Source: a virus. Taken from it: a stretch of DNA of 42,901 nt. How positions within the stretch are numbered: position 1 is the stretch's first letter; every line of letters starts with the position of its first letter. The notes beneath the pieces were generated by a model, which saw only the letters and a list, made by a program, of their open reading frames with translations, had not been told where the DNA came from and did not search any database. The stretch covers positions 1 through 42,901 of the IMG/VR virus record IMGVR_UViG_3300035698_008326. One strand, 5' to 3'. Below are positions 6,057-13,696 of the stretch, one piece after another. The translations under genes were made by a program, and so were the position numbers.

Positions 6057-6274
6057 TCTTTACCCCAGTCCCACTCATATCCTTCTTCGGTTGCTCTGTT
6101 CCACTTCAATGTCTCAAGAACTGCTTCCATCTTTTCAATGTTATGTTTATACCCTTTTCTTGGGTTATCAACTCTGTGGTCACCTGCCATAGATGATACC
6201 AAAGCCTTTAGTTCGTACAAAGCTGAACGTCTCATGTTTTTGGCATATTCTGAATCAATAATTTTGTCAGTCAT
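6053..6274 (-). CDS. Unknown helical protein, 73 aa
   Basis: Helical and charged, with an acidic tryptophan-containing C-terminus (EEGYEWDWGKE). No domain recognised. GGAGG precedes the start. Linked by overlaps to both neighbours. Confidence 0.6.
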   Translation of the reverse strand: MTDKIIDSEYAKNMRRSALYELKALVSSMAGDHRVDNPRKGYKHNIEKMEAVLETLKWNRATEEGYEWDWGKE

Positions 6275-6398
6275 TTTTTGTTACCTCCACGGCGCTGTAG
6301 TGATTCAGCTTTCCCAAAATTGTGTAATAGTCAGTGACTTTTATCTTGTGTCTAATCTTAAACAAAAGTTCTTTCATTTGCGTTAGTTCTTCTTTCAT
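6267..6398 (-). CDS. Small protein, 43 aa
   Basis: MKEELTQMKELLFKIRHKIKV ... AVEVTKND; helical and lysine-rich. Starts in an ATGA overlap with the 46-aa gene. Function unknown. Confidence 0.5.
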   Translation of the reverse strand: MKEELTQMKELLFKIRHKIKVTDYYTILGKLNHYSAVEVTKND

Positions 6399-6535
6399 TC
6401 TGAGTCACCTACACACAATTCCCCAACAACACTTCCATCAGAATATTCCAACCTCATTACAAGTTGGTAGTTTTGGTTGAAATTATAACTTACTTCTACC
6501 AGTTCTCTATTTTCTTTGTTTTGTGTTTGTTCCAT
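6395..6535 (-). CDS. Small protein, 46 aa
   Basis: MEQTQNKENRELVEVSYNFN and on; beta-rich second half (QLVMRLEYSDGSVVGELCVGD). Function unknown. Ends in an ATGA overlap with the next gene. Confidence 0.5.
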   Translation of the reverse strand: MEQTQNKENRELVEVSYNFNQNYQLVMRLEYSDGSVVGELCVGDSE

Positions 6536-6575
6536 TTTTTCACCTTTTGGTCAAGCCTTTTTGCCCAACCTATGA

Positions 6576-6731
6576 TTATGATTCCTCTTGTATTGTTTTC
6601 ATAAAGGCTCTTGCCTCTTTTAGTGTGTTAAACTCTTTTACTTCTTCTATTGTTTTATAATCCCATACTGCATATGTTAAGATTACTCCTCTCTCATCTT
6701 TGTACTTTGTTATGTCGTATCTGTTTACCAT
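6576..6731 (-). CDS. First gene of the early operon, small protein, 51 aa
   Basis: MVNRYDITKYKDERGVILTYAVWDYKTIEE and on, ending TIQEES. Its ATG lies about 25 bp after a TATA box (6753-6760) with no room for a Shine-Dalgarno, so its mRNA is probably leaderless. The remaining early genes follow on the same strand. Function unknown. Confidence 0.55.
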   Translation of the reverse strand: MVNRYDITKYKDERGVILTYAVWDYKTIEEVKEFNTLKEARAFMKTIQEES

Positions 6732-6751
6732 ACTATATATGAGCCAGTATA

Positions 6752-6762
6752 GGTATATAAAT
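6752..6762 (-). promoter_or_regulatory. Early-operon TATA promoter
   Basis: Reading minus, CATTTATATAC ends 21 bp and is centred about 26 bp upstream of ATG 6731, the archaeal TATA-to-start distance for a leaderless transcript. It is the only clear promoter for the long run 6731 to 40375 across the contig joint. Confidence 0.6.
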
Positions 6763-7002
6763 GTATCTATTTTAGCCCTTTTTTGCTTATAAAGGGGACT
6801 AAAATTGGCTCTTTTTCGCTAAAATATGGTTTGAATATATATATAAAATACAAGTTGAATATAGATTTTTTTAATCAGTTGTGGGGGTGTGTCCTTTCCG
6901 TTACTACTCCTTAGTGATTCTCTCTCTAAAAGATACCTCTTATTATTATATAATTATTTTCTATATAGAAAGAAAGAAAAGGAAGAAAGTTTTACCAAAA
7001 AT

Positions 7003-7016
7003 TATAGTCGTCTATA
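7003..7016. repeat. TATAGTCGTCTATA near-palindrome, intergenic copy
   Basis: Exact 14-mer, with arms extending to ATTATAG/CTATAAT (7001-7018). In the divergent control region upstream of the regulator operon. Confidence 0.7.
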
Positions 7017-7085
7017 ATGAAAAACATACCACACACAGAGGTCTAAAAATTGTATTCAAAAAAACATTTTATATTCAATAAATAG

Positions 7086-7099
7086 TTTTATATATATTC
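7086..7099 (+). promoter_or_regulatory. TATA promoter of the plus-strand regulator operon
   Basis: TTTTATATATATTC lies 21-34 bp upstream of ATG 7120, giving a leaderless start. It overlaps the TATATTCAA box at 7093-7101, so a protein binding that box would occlude TBP. The methyltransferase promoter at 40230 has the same TATA-box-plus-TATATTCAA arrangement. Confidence 0.6.
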
Positions 7100-7119
7100 A
7101 AAGATATTTATATTATAAA

Positions 7120-7365
7120 ATGGAAGAAGAATTTACAAAACCAACCAACACTCGTGCACCAAATGCACGTAACGTAAGAATTGATTTATTGAAAAAAGCA
7201 ATAGCTGAAGCAAAGGAAAAGGACATACGTCTATCTAAAAAGAAAATATGTGCTCTTATGGCAATAGACCATGGTGTTTCACAAGATAAAGTAATTGAAT
7301 ATCTTGAGTTATTTGAGACAATAGAATCAATTGTTATTGAAGGAGATGAAATAATACCACAATAA
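7120..7365 (+). CDS. Small helical, probable DNA-binding regulator, 81 aa
   Basis: Basic N-terminus (TRAPNARNVRIDLLKKAI) followed by a helix-turn-helix-like stretch (RLSKKKICALMAIDHGVSQDKVIEYLELFE). First gene of the only plus-strand operon, leaderless, with several repeat boxes at its promoter, as expected of an autoregulated repressor. The family is not recognised. Its TAA overlaps the next ATG (TAATG). Confidence 0.55.
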   Translation: MEEEFTKPTNTRAPNARNVRIDLLKKAIAEAKEKDIRLSKKKICALMAIDHGVSQDKVIEYLELFETIESIVIEGDEIIPQ

Positions 7366-7766
7366 TGGTAAGCATTCCCTATGAGGAAATAGAGAACAAT
7401 CGTATTGAAAATATAAAAAACGAGATTCTCGAATTGAAACAGACTGATTTAGCAGATTATGTTGTTCATAAGTCGAGGTTCTTTAAGATAAGTAGATTTA
7501 CACTGAGTAACTATCTAAAGCGTTTAGAGGACAATCAAGACATTATAATCGACAGGAAGCGTAAACTTATATCTACTTTTTCTGAGGCTAAGACGCCTCT
7601 ACAAATCCCTCCAGGCGATATATGCAGAATATGTACTCAAGAAATATTAGGGAAACAAAATAGACATGTATTTGATTCAAAAAAAGGCATAAATGTACAC
7701 AAAACGTGTTTCCAAATAGCCTGTATTGAAGAATTAAAAGAACTCAATAATCTCTCACGAGATTAA
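7365..7766 (+). CDS. Probable winged-helix/zinc-ribbon regulator, 133 aa
   Basis: Residues ~20-65 read as a winged helix (LADYVVHKSRFFKISRFTLSNYLKRL, then IIIDRKRKLIS as a wing). The C-terminal ICRICTQEI ... HVFD ... NVHKTCF supplies a CxxC...H...C zinc site. Co-transcribed with the 81-aa gene. The stop TAA (7764-7766) overlaps the stop of the converging holin-like gene within TTAA. Confidence 0.6.
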   Translation: MVSIPYEEIENNRIENIKNEILELKQTDLADYVVHKSRFFKISRFTLSNYLKRLEDNQDIIIDRKRKLISTFSEAKTPLQIPPGDICRICTQEILGKQNRHVFDSKKGINVHKTCFQIACIEELKELNNLSRD

Positions 7767-7924
7767 CGATTCTTAAAATAGTTCTCAACTGCTGAGATAA
7801 TTGGAGCAATTGTTAAGTAAAGTGGATTGTTTCCATAAGTTGCAGCTAATCCTGCTATGAAAATATAAACTATATTCTTTCCTAACTTTGTTAATAATAT
7901 CTTCCAACTAAATTTCTTTGCCAT
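7763..7924 (-). CDS. Holin-like small membrane protein, 53 aa
   Basis: MAKKFSWKILLTKLGKNIVY, then a hydrophobic segment (IFIAGLAATYG) and a second weaker one (LYLTIAPIISAVENYF), ending basic (KNR). This matches small tailed-phage holin-like proteins with NNPLYL-type turns. The start is marked by a strong GGGAGGTG site five bases upstream. Last gene of the late region, next to other lysis candidates. Holin assignment is by size, topology and position. Confidence 0.55.
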   Translation of the reverse strand: MAKKFSWKILLTKLGKNIVYIFIAGLAATYGNNPLYLTIAPIISAVENYFKNR

Positions 7925-7936
7925 ACGTCACCTCCC

Positions 7937-9247
7937 CTACCTATAAGCAGGTCTTAATGAATTTCTATACTCTTGTTCTTTTTCATAAGCTTCCTTTGGT
8001 AATCTTGTTCTTTTGTATGCCCAACCTGATTGTCCGTCTTGTCCTTTATAATATAATTCACTTGGGTCTATTCCATTTAATTCAACGCCTTCTATTTCTC
8101 CTTCTTTCATCATTCTATAAAAAGGAGTACCTTGAAACGGGGACATAATTGTTGAATCAATATGATTCTTAAGCGGTCTACCTTGTGAATCTGTTCCTTT
8201 TACTTTATTACTTGTTACAAACTCAACTAATTTTCTTGTATCTTTTAAATCAGATTCATCTTCCCAGGGATAAATCATAGTAAAGGCATCAACAGCTATT
8301 CCCATTTCATTAGCTATTTTTGTTGCTTCATAATTTTGTTCAACACCAGCATTTTTAGATTTGTTTATTAACTTCATTGATTTCTCTGAGCCAGTTTCTA
8401 ATCCCATGCCGATTCTCTCTCCTCCTGTTAATTTAAAAGAAGAAAGTAAATCCATTTTATGTCTCATTAATAATTCAGGATGCGTAAATGCTCTCCAAGT
8501 AGAAAATTTATGTCCCCAGACCATTGTAGCTAATTCAGTTGCTTGTCTTGGACTCATTAAACCAACATCATCAAAAAACATAACACCGTACTTTTTTCTT
8601 CCAAGCTCTTTACTTACTCTTGCTATGTTTTCTAAGTCTGTATTTATAGTTGAGTTCGGGAATCTCTTGACAACGTCTTCTGACGATTCACAGAAATTAC
8701 AACTAAATGGACATCCTAAGGATGTAATCGCGGTATAAGTCGGTACACCTCCTATCTCAAACTGATAGTGTTTCATTAAGTCAGCCTGCCTTGTTGGAGG
8801 TGGGACATCTTTTAAGTCTGTTTGTTTTCTATTGCTACCAATTATTATATTTTCTAAATTACTCCAGCCATCTCCGATTGAAATTCTATCAAATGACCTA
8901 TCTTCTGGCAATTCTAACACTGCATCTAAGTAATATTTAGCATGTGGTCCGCCTAAGATTGTTTTACAAGTTAGAGGTTTAAGTTGTCTTGCTAATCTAT
9001 AAGCCTCTGGTGCTTGAGGGGTTGTTGCAGATATTCCTACCCAATCATAATCTTCAAACATTCTATCTTCGAATACTTCTTCCTTGCCATTTTTTATATA
9101 AACATTTTTAGAAGAACCTTGTACTAATAAATCGCAATCTATTTCTTTCTTTTCTAAATAACTCTGAAGGTAATTTATAGCAAGTTGTTGGAATACAAAC
9201 TCATTTTCTAAGAATCTATCTGCTGGTTTAACAAGTAAGACTTTCAT
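7937..9247 (-). CDS. Cobalamin-binding radical SAM enzyme, 436 aa
   Basis: The N-terminal ~140 residues have the B12-binding Rossmann pattern of BchE-type proteins (MKVLLVKPAD ... DYDWVGISATTP ... TILGGPHAKYY). The radical-SAM cluster motif is C179-x3-C183-x2-C186 (LGCPFSCNFCESS), followed by GLETGSE in the barrel. Family members methylate or cyclise unreactive carbons using cob(III)alamin. Placed between the XhlA-like and holin-like genes, far from the glycan block, so it may modify a different substrate such as lipid, peptide or tail protein. ATGA overlap with the XhlA-like gene. Substrate unknown. Confidence 0.85.
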   Translation of the reverse strand: MKVLLVKPADRFLENEFVFQQLAINYLQSYLEKKEIDCDLLVQGSSKNVYIKNGKEEVFEDRMFEDYDWVGISATTPQAPEAYRLARQLKPLTCKTILGGPHAKYYLDAVLELPEDRSFDRISIGDGWSNLENIIIGSNRKQTDLKDVPPPTRQADLMKHYQFEIGGVPTYTAITSLGCPFSCNFCESSEDVVKRFPNSTINTDLENIARVSKELGRKKYGVMFFDDVGLMSPRQATELATMVWGHKFSTWRAFTHPELLMRHKMDLLSSFKLTGGERIGMGLETGSEKSMKLINKSKNAGVEQNYEATKIANEMGIAVDAFTMIYPWEDESDLKDTRKLVEFVTSNKVKGTDSQGRPLKNHIDSTIMSPFQGTPFYRMMKEGEIEGVELNGIDPSELYYKGQDGQSGWAYKRTRLPKEAYEKEQEYRNSLRPAYR

Positions 9248-9498
9248 TTAAGCCCCATAAACTTTAAAATAATACTAACTGCCCCTCCTACTACTGCTAT
9301 TGCTAAACCATAAATCCAACTATAAAGTCTGCTGACATCTGTCTTTATTTGTGTTTTATGTTCCTTACTTGATTTTAAGTGCACTCCTAAAGAAGAATGT
9401 ATCTCTTGTAATATTAAACCTTGTTTTTCTAACTTATCCCAAACGTCGTTATTTGTTATTCTCTTGAACGTTTTGTTTCCATTTTTATGTGTCGCCAT
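9244..9498 (-). CDS. XhlA-like membrane protein, 84 aa
   Basis: Soluble N-terminal helix with the pattern NDVWDKLEKQGLILQEIHSSL, a lysine-rich coiled stretch, then IKTDVSRLYSWIYGLAIAVVGGAVSIILKF. One C-terminal transmembrane helix after a tryptophan is the layout of haemolysin XhlA-type proteins that accompany holins. Flanked by a transglutaminase-like protease gene and a radical-SAM gene. Function inferred from topology and place. Confidence 0.55.
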   Translation of the reverse strand: MATHKNGNKTFKRITNNDVWDKLEKQGLILQEIHSSLGVHLKSSKEHKTQIKTDVSRLYSWIYGLAIAVVGGAVSIILKFMGLK

Positions 9499-10166
9499 CA
9501 GGAATACGACCTCACATCATTAACGCCGAACCAGATTTCTCTTCCAAGCAAATAGTTTGGTTCTTCCCAAATACTTTTTCTTCTGTCGAAGCCAAACAGT
9601 TTTGTATTAAAACACCAATCTATTGGGTATTGCATGCCGTCATCTGCTGTATAAAGAACATAAGCATGACCACCTTTTCCAGTTGCTGTTTTAACATAAC
9701 CACAAATTTCCTTAATTCTATTTTCGGGAATACCTGCTGCTCTTCCTAAAACCAAAATAGCAGTTGCTCCATCTTCGCAATCACCTTTTCCTTCTTTGTA
9801 ACCAAAACTCTCTTCAAATGTTGCCCAATATTCATTGCAATTCCACATCCCAGGTGCGTTATCAGGTTTGTAAGTATATTGATTTCTAACCCATCTTAAA
9901 ATATTAAGTATTGTTTCATCACAACCATCTCTTTTTGCATTCCAGTTATTTTCTTTTACAATTGCTTTTACTAAATCAGATTCAACTTGTTCTTTTAACC
10001 AGTTTGGTAAGTGAACTTTTTTTCTTGTTTTCCAATCGATACAATATTTTAGAACGTCAATGTACCAAGAAGTGGGTTTAAGATGTTTAACAAATAAATC
10101 GTTCTTTGCATCGTAAACTACGTTACCGAACACTTCCATAAACTTTTTGCTAAATGGTATTTTCAT
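9498..10166 (-). CDS. Transglutaminase-like cysteine protease, 222 aa
   Basis: A catalytic triad is visible in family order: C130 in KGDCEDGA, H167 in GGHAYV and D183 in YPIDWC. GDCEDGA is diagnostic for the transglutaminase/papain-like superfamily, which includes viral pseudomurein endoisopeptidases as well as bacterial LapG-type proteases. There is no signal peptide or membrane segment. Lying between tail-fibre genes and the holin/XhlA-like genes, it may be a tail-borne entry protease or the lysis enzyme attacking the host protein or peptide envelope (inference). The N-terminal 80 residues are unassigned. Confidence 0.75.
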   Translation of the reverse strand: MKIPFSKKFMEVFGNVVYDAKNDLFVKHLKPTSWYIDVLKYCIDWKTRKKVHLPNWLKEQVESDLVKAIVKENNWNAKRDGCDETILNILRWVRNQYTYKPDNAPGMWNCNEYWATFEESFGYKEGKGDCEDGATAILVLGRAAGIPENRIKEICGYVKTATGKGGHAYVLYTADDGMQYPIDWCFNTKLFGFDRRKSIWEEPNYLLGREIWFGVNDVRSYS

Positions 10167-10729
10167 GCTCTGTCTCTATACACCCTCCAAACGCCGAGTG
10201 CGCTTCCTCCCTCTTGGGCATTTAACTTGAATTGTAAAGCAAATGTTCCAGTTATCCAATCTCCTCTGTTCAAGTCCATGGTTTTTGTCAACACACCGAA
10301 TGAAACATTAGAAGTACTTTGAGTAACTGCTTTAAACCATGTATCATCTGCATAATTTTGATTAATATTAACTTTAAAAATTGAAAGCGCATCACTGGGT
10401 GATTGTTCTATAGTTGTACTTCCGCAGAAAATACTTCCCTCATTTAATCCGATTCCTGAGATATGTAGGTATGAATTAGTTTTCCAAGTACCTGTGTCTT
10501 TTCCAAATAAATTCCCTTCAATTCTAATTGTATCATCTTTTTTAAATGTATTTGCTGGAACTGTATAGGAGTCAGCAGTTACATAACTTGCACCAGTTGT
10601 TACTAAATAACTTCCTCCACTGTGTAAGAGAGGAGTTGATGCATCAAACGTATCATTTAAATCTCCTGCTTCTAATATATTTCCACTTACCCAATCTGTT
10701 CCACCTAATTTTGTATTTTTTATTGCCAT
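10163..10729 (-). CDS. Putative tail/virion surface protein, 188 aa
   Basis: Beta-rich, Gly/Ser/Thr-rich sequence beginning GGTDWVSGNILEAGDLNDTFD, a start seen in many phage tail-fibre or baseplate-distal proteins. Four or more NxS/T sites are present. It lies between a tail-associated protein and the protease. Receptor-binding or decoration role inferred only. Confidence 0.5.
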   Translation of the reverse strand: MAIKNTKLGGTDWVSGNILEAGDLNDTFDASTPLLHSGGSYLVTTGASYVTADSYTVPANTFKKDDTIRIEGNLFGKDTGTWKTNSYLHISGIGLNEGSIFCGSTTIEQSPSDALSIFKVNINQNYADDTWFKAVTQSTSNVSFGVLTKTMDLNRGDWITGTFALQFKLNAQEGGSALGVWRVYRDRA

Positions 10730-10744
10730 TATCTTGTCCCTCTT

Positions 10745-11212
10745 TTATTCGACTCTCACATCGTAATAATATCTTATCTCATCTGAAGTTGTTTTAGTTA
10801 CAGGAACGTGTACTACTCGACTAAACATAGTTCCTCCACTTACTGCTGTAAATAATCCTACTTCTGATAATTGTGCTGGTTGAACGCTTGGTTCTGCTGA
10901 ATTCAAATCCAGTCTAAATGTAACCTTTGTTCCACTGTCAACCACGCTTGTAAACGCTTTGTGAGGTTCTGAATCGCTTGTTATGTCATCTTTATATCCT
11001 AATTCTGTATCTGCTAATGACACTCCAACTAAACTTGAACCAACTCCAAAGTGTGTAAGATAAGCTGTTTCACTACTTGAAATTTTATCTATTACAAATT
11101 CTTTTCCAACGTCAACTACTAAATTATTTGTTGTTGTTACTAATTCCCAGTCTGTTCCTGGAGATTTCTTTTCTATTCTTAATGTTCCTTTTAATTTAAA
11201 TCCATCTTTCAT
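10745..11212 (-). CDS. Putative tail/baseplate protein, 155 aa
   Basis: The start MKDGFKLKGTLRIEKK (ATG 11212) is chosen for its ATGA overlap with the end of the hub gene; an upstream ATG at 11245 lies within that gene. The beta-rich body includes VVDVGKEFVIDKI and AQLSEVGLFTA, a pattern of phage tail-fibre-associated proteins that report an object's 'degree of change'. Short in-frame start context GAGG is present. Exact role unknown. Confidence 0.55.
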   Translation of the reverse strand: MKDGFKLKGTLRIEKKSPGTDWELVTTTNNLVVDVGKEFVIDKISSSETAYLTHFGVGSSLVGVSLADTELGYKDDITSDSEPHKAFTSVVDSGTKVTFRLDLNSAEPSVQPAQLSEVGLFTAVSGGTMFSRVVHVPVTKTTSDEIRYYYDVRVE

Positions 11213-13350
11213 AATGTTACCTCTCCCCATGCACTCGCATGACACCCTAAGTATGGTTGTATTCCAGATGCAACTGTTCCTAAACTACCATTTTGAATGT
11301 GACCAAGTACAAATGAACTACCTATATTTCTTTGACTTCCGCCAACTAAATCATCAACAATAAAGTAGTCGTCTGTAAATGCATAATATTTTGTTACAGC
11401 TTTTTGAACGTCAGTTTGTTCAAGTCTTTTAATTCTATCTTCGTGGTCTTTTAAAACCGTTGCTGCTGACTTTAAATCTGAGTCTACAATTAACCTACAA
11501 GTGTATCCTCTGTCGTCTATAGAATGATGAACAGATTGAATCGGTAGATTCTCGGCTATGTCATTTTCTTTAACTGTAATTGAAACCTTTTCTCCTGCCT
11601 TTAATTCTGGTTCTCCAATACAAGTTACTGTTCCTTGTGTTCTTGGAATAGAATTCTCTTCTAAATATCTTCTTGCTTTAATCTCTGCGGTTACTTCGTC
11701 TTTAACTCTCTTGTCGAATATTAGTTTTTCTTTTCTATCGTAAGTTTCTATTGAACCAAAGTCAACTGATTCAACTCTTGAACTAACTGTCTTTCCCCAA
11801 TACTCTCTGAACCAAGGACTTCCACTTGTACTTCCAGATGCTTCTAACCAGTGAGAACCAGCAGTTGATTTAGCGTACCACCAATAACTTCCAGTGACTT
11901 CTGCAGGAATATCGTCGAATGCAAAATCATTCCAACCATTTGTTAAACCAGTGTAATCAAACGTTTTAGATAAAACTAATTCGCTTTGCTGACTTGTTCC
12001 AGAATTTCTATAAATATCTAAACTAACTCCTCCGCTGTTTATGAGTTTATTTATGTTTAAATCAAATCTACTTATTGTATTGTGAGTCGGTATAAAGAAT
12101 CCAGAGCCTGCAATTGTGTCTGTCATTAAACAAGAACCACCACTTGAAATCTGTTGTTGGTCCAATATATCTTCTGAGTCTCCTTGAATATAAACTACGT
12201 TAATTAAACTGTCTGTGTTTGTTTGTAAATTTGAACTTATAATATTTGAACCTGTTTCTAAAGCAAGGTTTGAGTTCATAATTGAACCAGCTGGTCTGTA
12301 TGTTAAAATTCTATAGTCGTCTATAAACCATTCTGCTTGGTCATAACTTGCTGCTTCGTTTATTGAATCAAAAAGAGAATAATATCTGTATTCATTATAT
12401 CCCATTCCAACTCCTGAGTAAGTAAGGTTATCTGTTCGAATGTGGTCTGCGTATTTAGAAATTAAATCTTTAACTATTTCTCCACCTGAATAATTGTAAT
12501 ATGTTTCAAATCCTAATCTTGTCTTTAAATCTTCTTCATATCCCTTTGCTTCTATTTTTAATAAATTTCCTCTTCCTCCATACGTTGGGTCTTTCTCTGA
12601 GATTCTTCCTATAAATTTACTATGCATTTCGGCACCAGAATAACCGATTTGTACTCTTACTTCATCTAATATATTCCAGTTACTTAGTCTTGCTGTATTT
12701 CCTGAATTGTTTAACATTAAAGTAGTCGAAGGAATTTGTCTCCACGTATTTTCAACATCTAATGAAATAAATCCTGTTGGGTCAGTAGTCGCATCTCTTT
12801 TAATAGATTCTTTAAGCTCGTAAGTATTAAGATTATTATAATTTGCAGAACCTGCTATTATTTTATAACCATAATTTCCGCTTGGATATAAACTTCCTGC
12901 ATTAACATCTGTAATTAATAATGAATCATTTAGGTAACAGTTTATTTCATTTCCAGAAACGTCTACTTTGGCTGTGTAATAAGACCCAGTTATAGTTGGA
13001 AAGATTGCACTTCCTATGTTCGTCTGGTCTTCTTTTTGTAAGAATACAGAACCTCCGCTCTGTAACATAAATTGAAAGTAATTATCGTTATCTGTTCTTC
13101 TGAATATAATTCCAGCAGATGAACCAGCTACTAAATCTATGTCTGATTCAAGAATATAATTTGTTTTAGTTGTGTCTCCTATGTAAGTTAAAGTAGAACC
13201 AGTTGTCATTCCTTCATAAAATCTGCTTCCTGCAGTCCAGAGTGTTGTTCCGGCCCCAGAGAATACCCAATCATTTGCTACTTGGTCATTAAAAGAATCG
13301 ACAGTAAGTAAATCTCTGCATTCAATATTCCAATACGGGGTTCTTATCAT
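11209..13350 (-). CDS. Baseplate hub/tail-associated protein with N-terminal LamG-like domain, 713 aa
   Basis: Residues ~20-180 form a jelly-roll pattern (VANDWVFSGAGTTLW ... YILESDIDLVAGSSAGIIFRR ... YYTAKVDVSGNEINCYLND) typical of LamG/concanavalin carbohydrate-binding modules. The middle and C-terminal parts (LLKIEAKGYEEDLKTRL, DLISKYADH, EKLIFDKRVKDEVTAEIKARR, GEPELKAGEKVSITV) match the gp27/tail-hub type of siphovirus baseplate proteins. It follows the tape measure and a small tail gene, the usual hub position. The sugar-binding module suggests contact with host surface glycan. Confidence 0.65.
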   Translation of the reverse strand: MIRTPYWNIECRDLLTVDSFNDQVANDWVFSGAGTTLWTAGSRFYEGMTTGSTLTYIGDTTKTNYILESDIDLVAGSSAGIIFRRTDNDNYFQFMLQSGGSVFLQKEDQTNIGSAIFPTITGSYYTAKVDVSGNEINCYLNDSLLITDVNAGSLYPSGNYGYKIIAGSANYNNLNTYELKESIKRDATTDPTGFISLDVENTWRQIPSTTLMLNNSGNTARLSNWNILDEVRVQIGYSGAEMHSKFIGRISEKDPTYGGRGNLLKIEAKGYEEDLKTRLGFETYYNYSGGEIVKDLISKYADHIRTDNLTYSGVGMGYNEYRYYSLFDSINEAASYDQAEWFIDDYRILTYRPAGSIMNSNLALETGSNIISSNLQTNTDSLINVVYIQGDSEDILDQQQISSGGSCLMTDTIAGSGFFIPTHNTISRFDLNINKLINSGGVSLDIYRNSGTSQQSELVLSKTFDYTGLTNGWNDFAFDDIPAEVTGSYWWYAKSTAGSHWLEASGSTSGSPWFREYWGKTVSSRVESVDFGSIETYDRKEKLIFDKRVKDEVTAEIKARRYLEENSIPRTQGTVTCIGEPELKAGEKVSITVKENDIAENLPIQSVHHSIDDRGYTCRLIVDSDLKSAATVLKDHEDRIKRLEQTDVQKAVTKYYAFTDDYFIVDDLVGGSQRNIGSSFVLGHIQNGSLGTVASGIQPYLGCHASAWGEVTL
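12312..12325. repeat. TATAGTCGTCTATA near-palindrome, copy in hub gene
   Basis: Exact 14-mer inside coding sequence, read as part of FIDDYR on the minus strand. Confidence 0.65.
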
Positions 13351-13694
13351 ATTTCTTTAAGTGTGAATTTATAATTTGAAGGAAATGTATTTGGTGATGA
13401 ATCTTCATTGTAAGTTAAACCAGTTAAAATACAACCGCTCAAGTAAGCCCTTGTTCCCGAATAACACAAACTTGTTACAGCGTCTTCCCAAGTTTTAAAT
13501 TGGTCCGTGTCTGCATTAACAAACGTCCAACCTGTTACGAGTATGTTTTTTCCCTCAGAACCCATGTCTTGGTATTCACTTACTGAAGAACCAGGTATTG
13601 AAATCTCTCTTATGTATTTGTTTGTTTTATATTTATGACTAACTACATGTAGTCCAACTCCAATTACTCCTCCCGATAAAAATATTCCTACCAT
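13347..13694 (-). CDS. Small distal-tail-type protein, 115 aa
   Basis: Beta-rich (VGLHVVSHKYKTNKYIREI ... KNILVTGWTFVNADTDQFKTWEDAV), with two cysteines in SLCYSGTRAYLSGC. Situated between tape measure and hub, the place of the distal tail protein in siphoviruses, though shorter than usual (115 vs 200+ aa). ATGA overlap with the hub gene. Confidence 0.5.
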   Translation of the reverse strand: MVGIFLSGGVIGVGLHVVSHKYKTNKYIREISIPGSSVSEYQDMGSEGKNILVTGWTFVNADTDQFKTWEDAVTSLCYSGTRAYLSGCILTGLTYNEDSSPNTFPSNYKFTLKEI

Positions 13695-13696
13695 GT

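Larger units (their letters stand above)
6732..7119. promoter_or_regulatory. Divergent intergenic control region, 388 bp
   Basis: No convincing gene. This strongly AT-rich strip separates the leftward early operon from the rightward regulator operon. It contains the early TATA (6752-6762), four copies of the 9-bp box TTGAATATA/TATATTCAA (6831-6839 and 6855-6863 in one orientation, 7070-7078 and 7093-7101 in the other), one TATAGTCGTCTATA near-palindrome (7003-7016), and the TATA of the 7120 gene. The inverted pairs of boxes suggest operators for a virus-encoded regulator. A replication origin here is possible but unsupported. Confidence 0.6.

Noticed and set aside
9498-10166. Naming the protease as a pseudomurein endoisopeptidase
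   Set aside because: Only the superfamily triad is visible; there are no pseudomurein-binding repeats and the host wall type is unknown.
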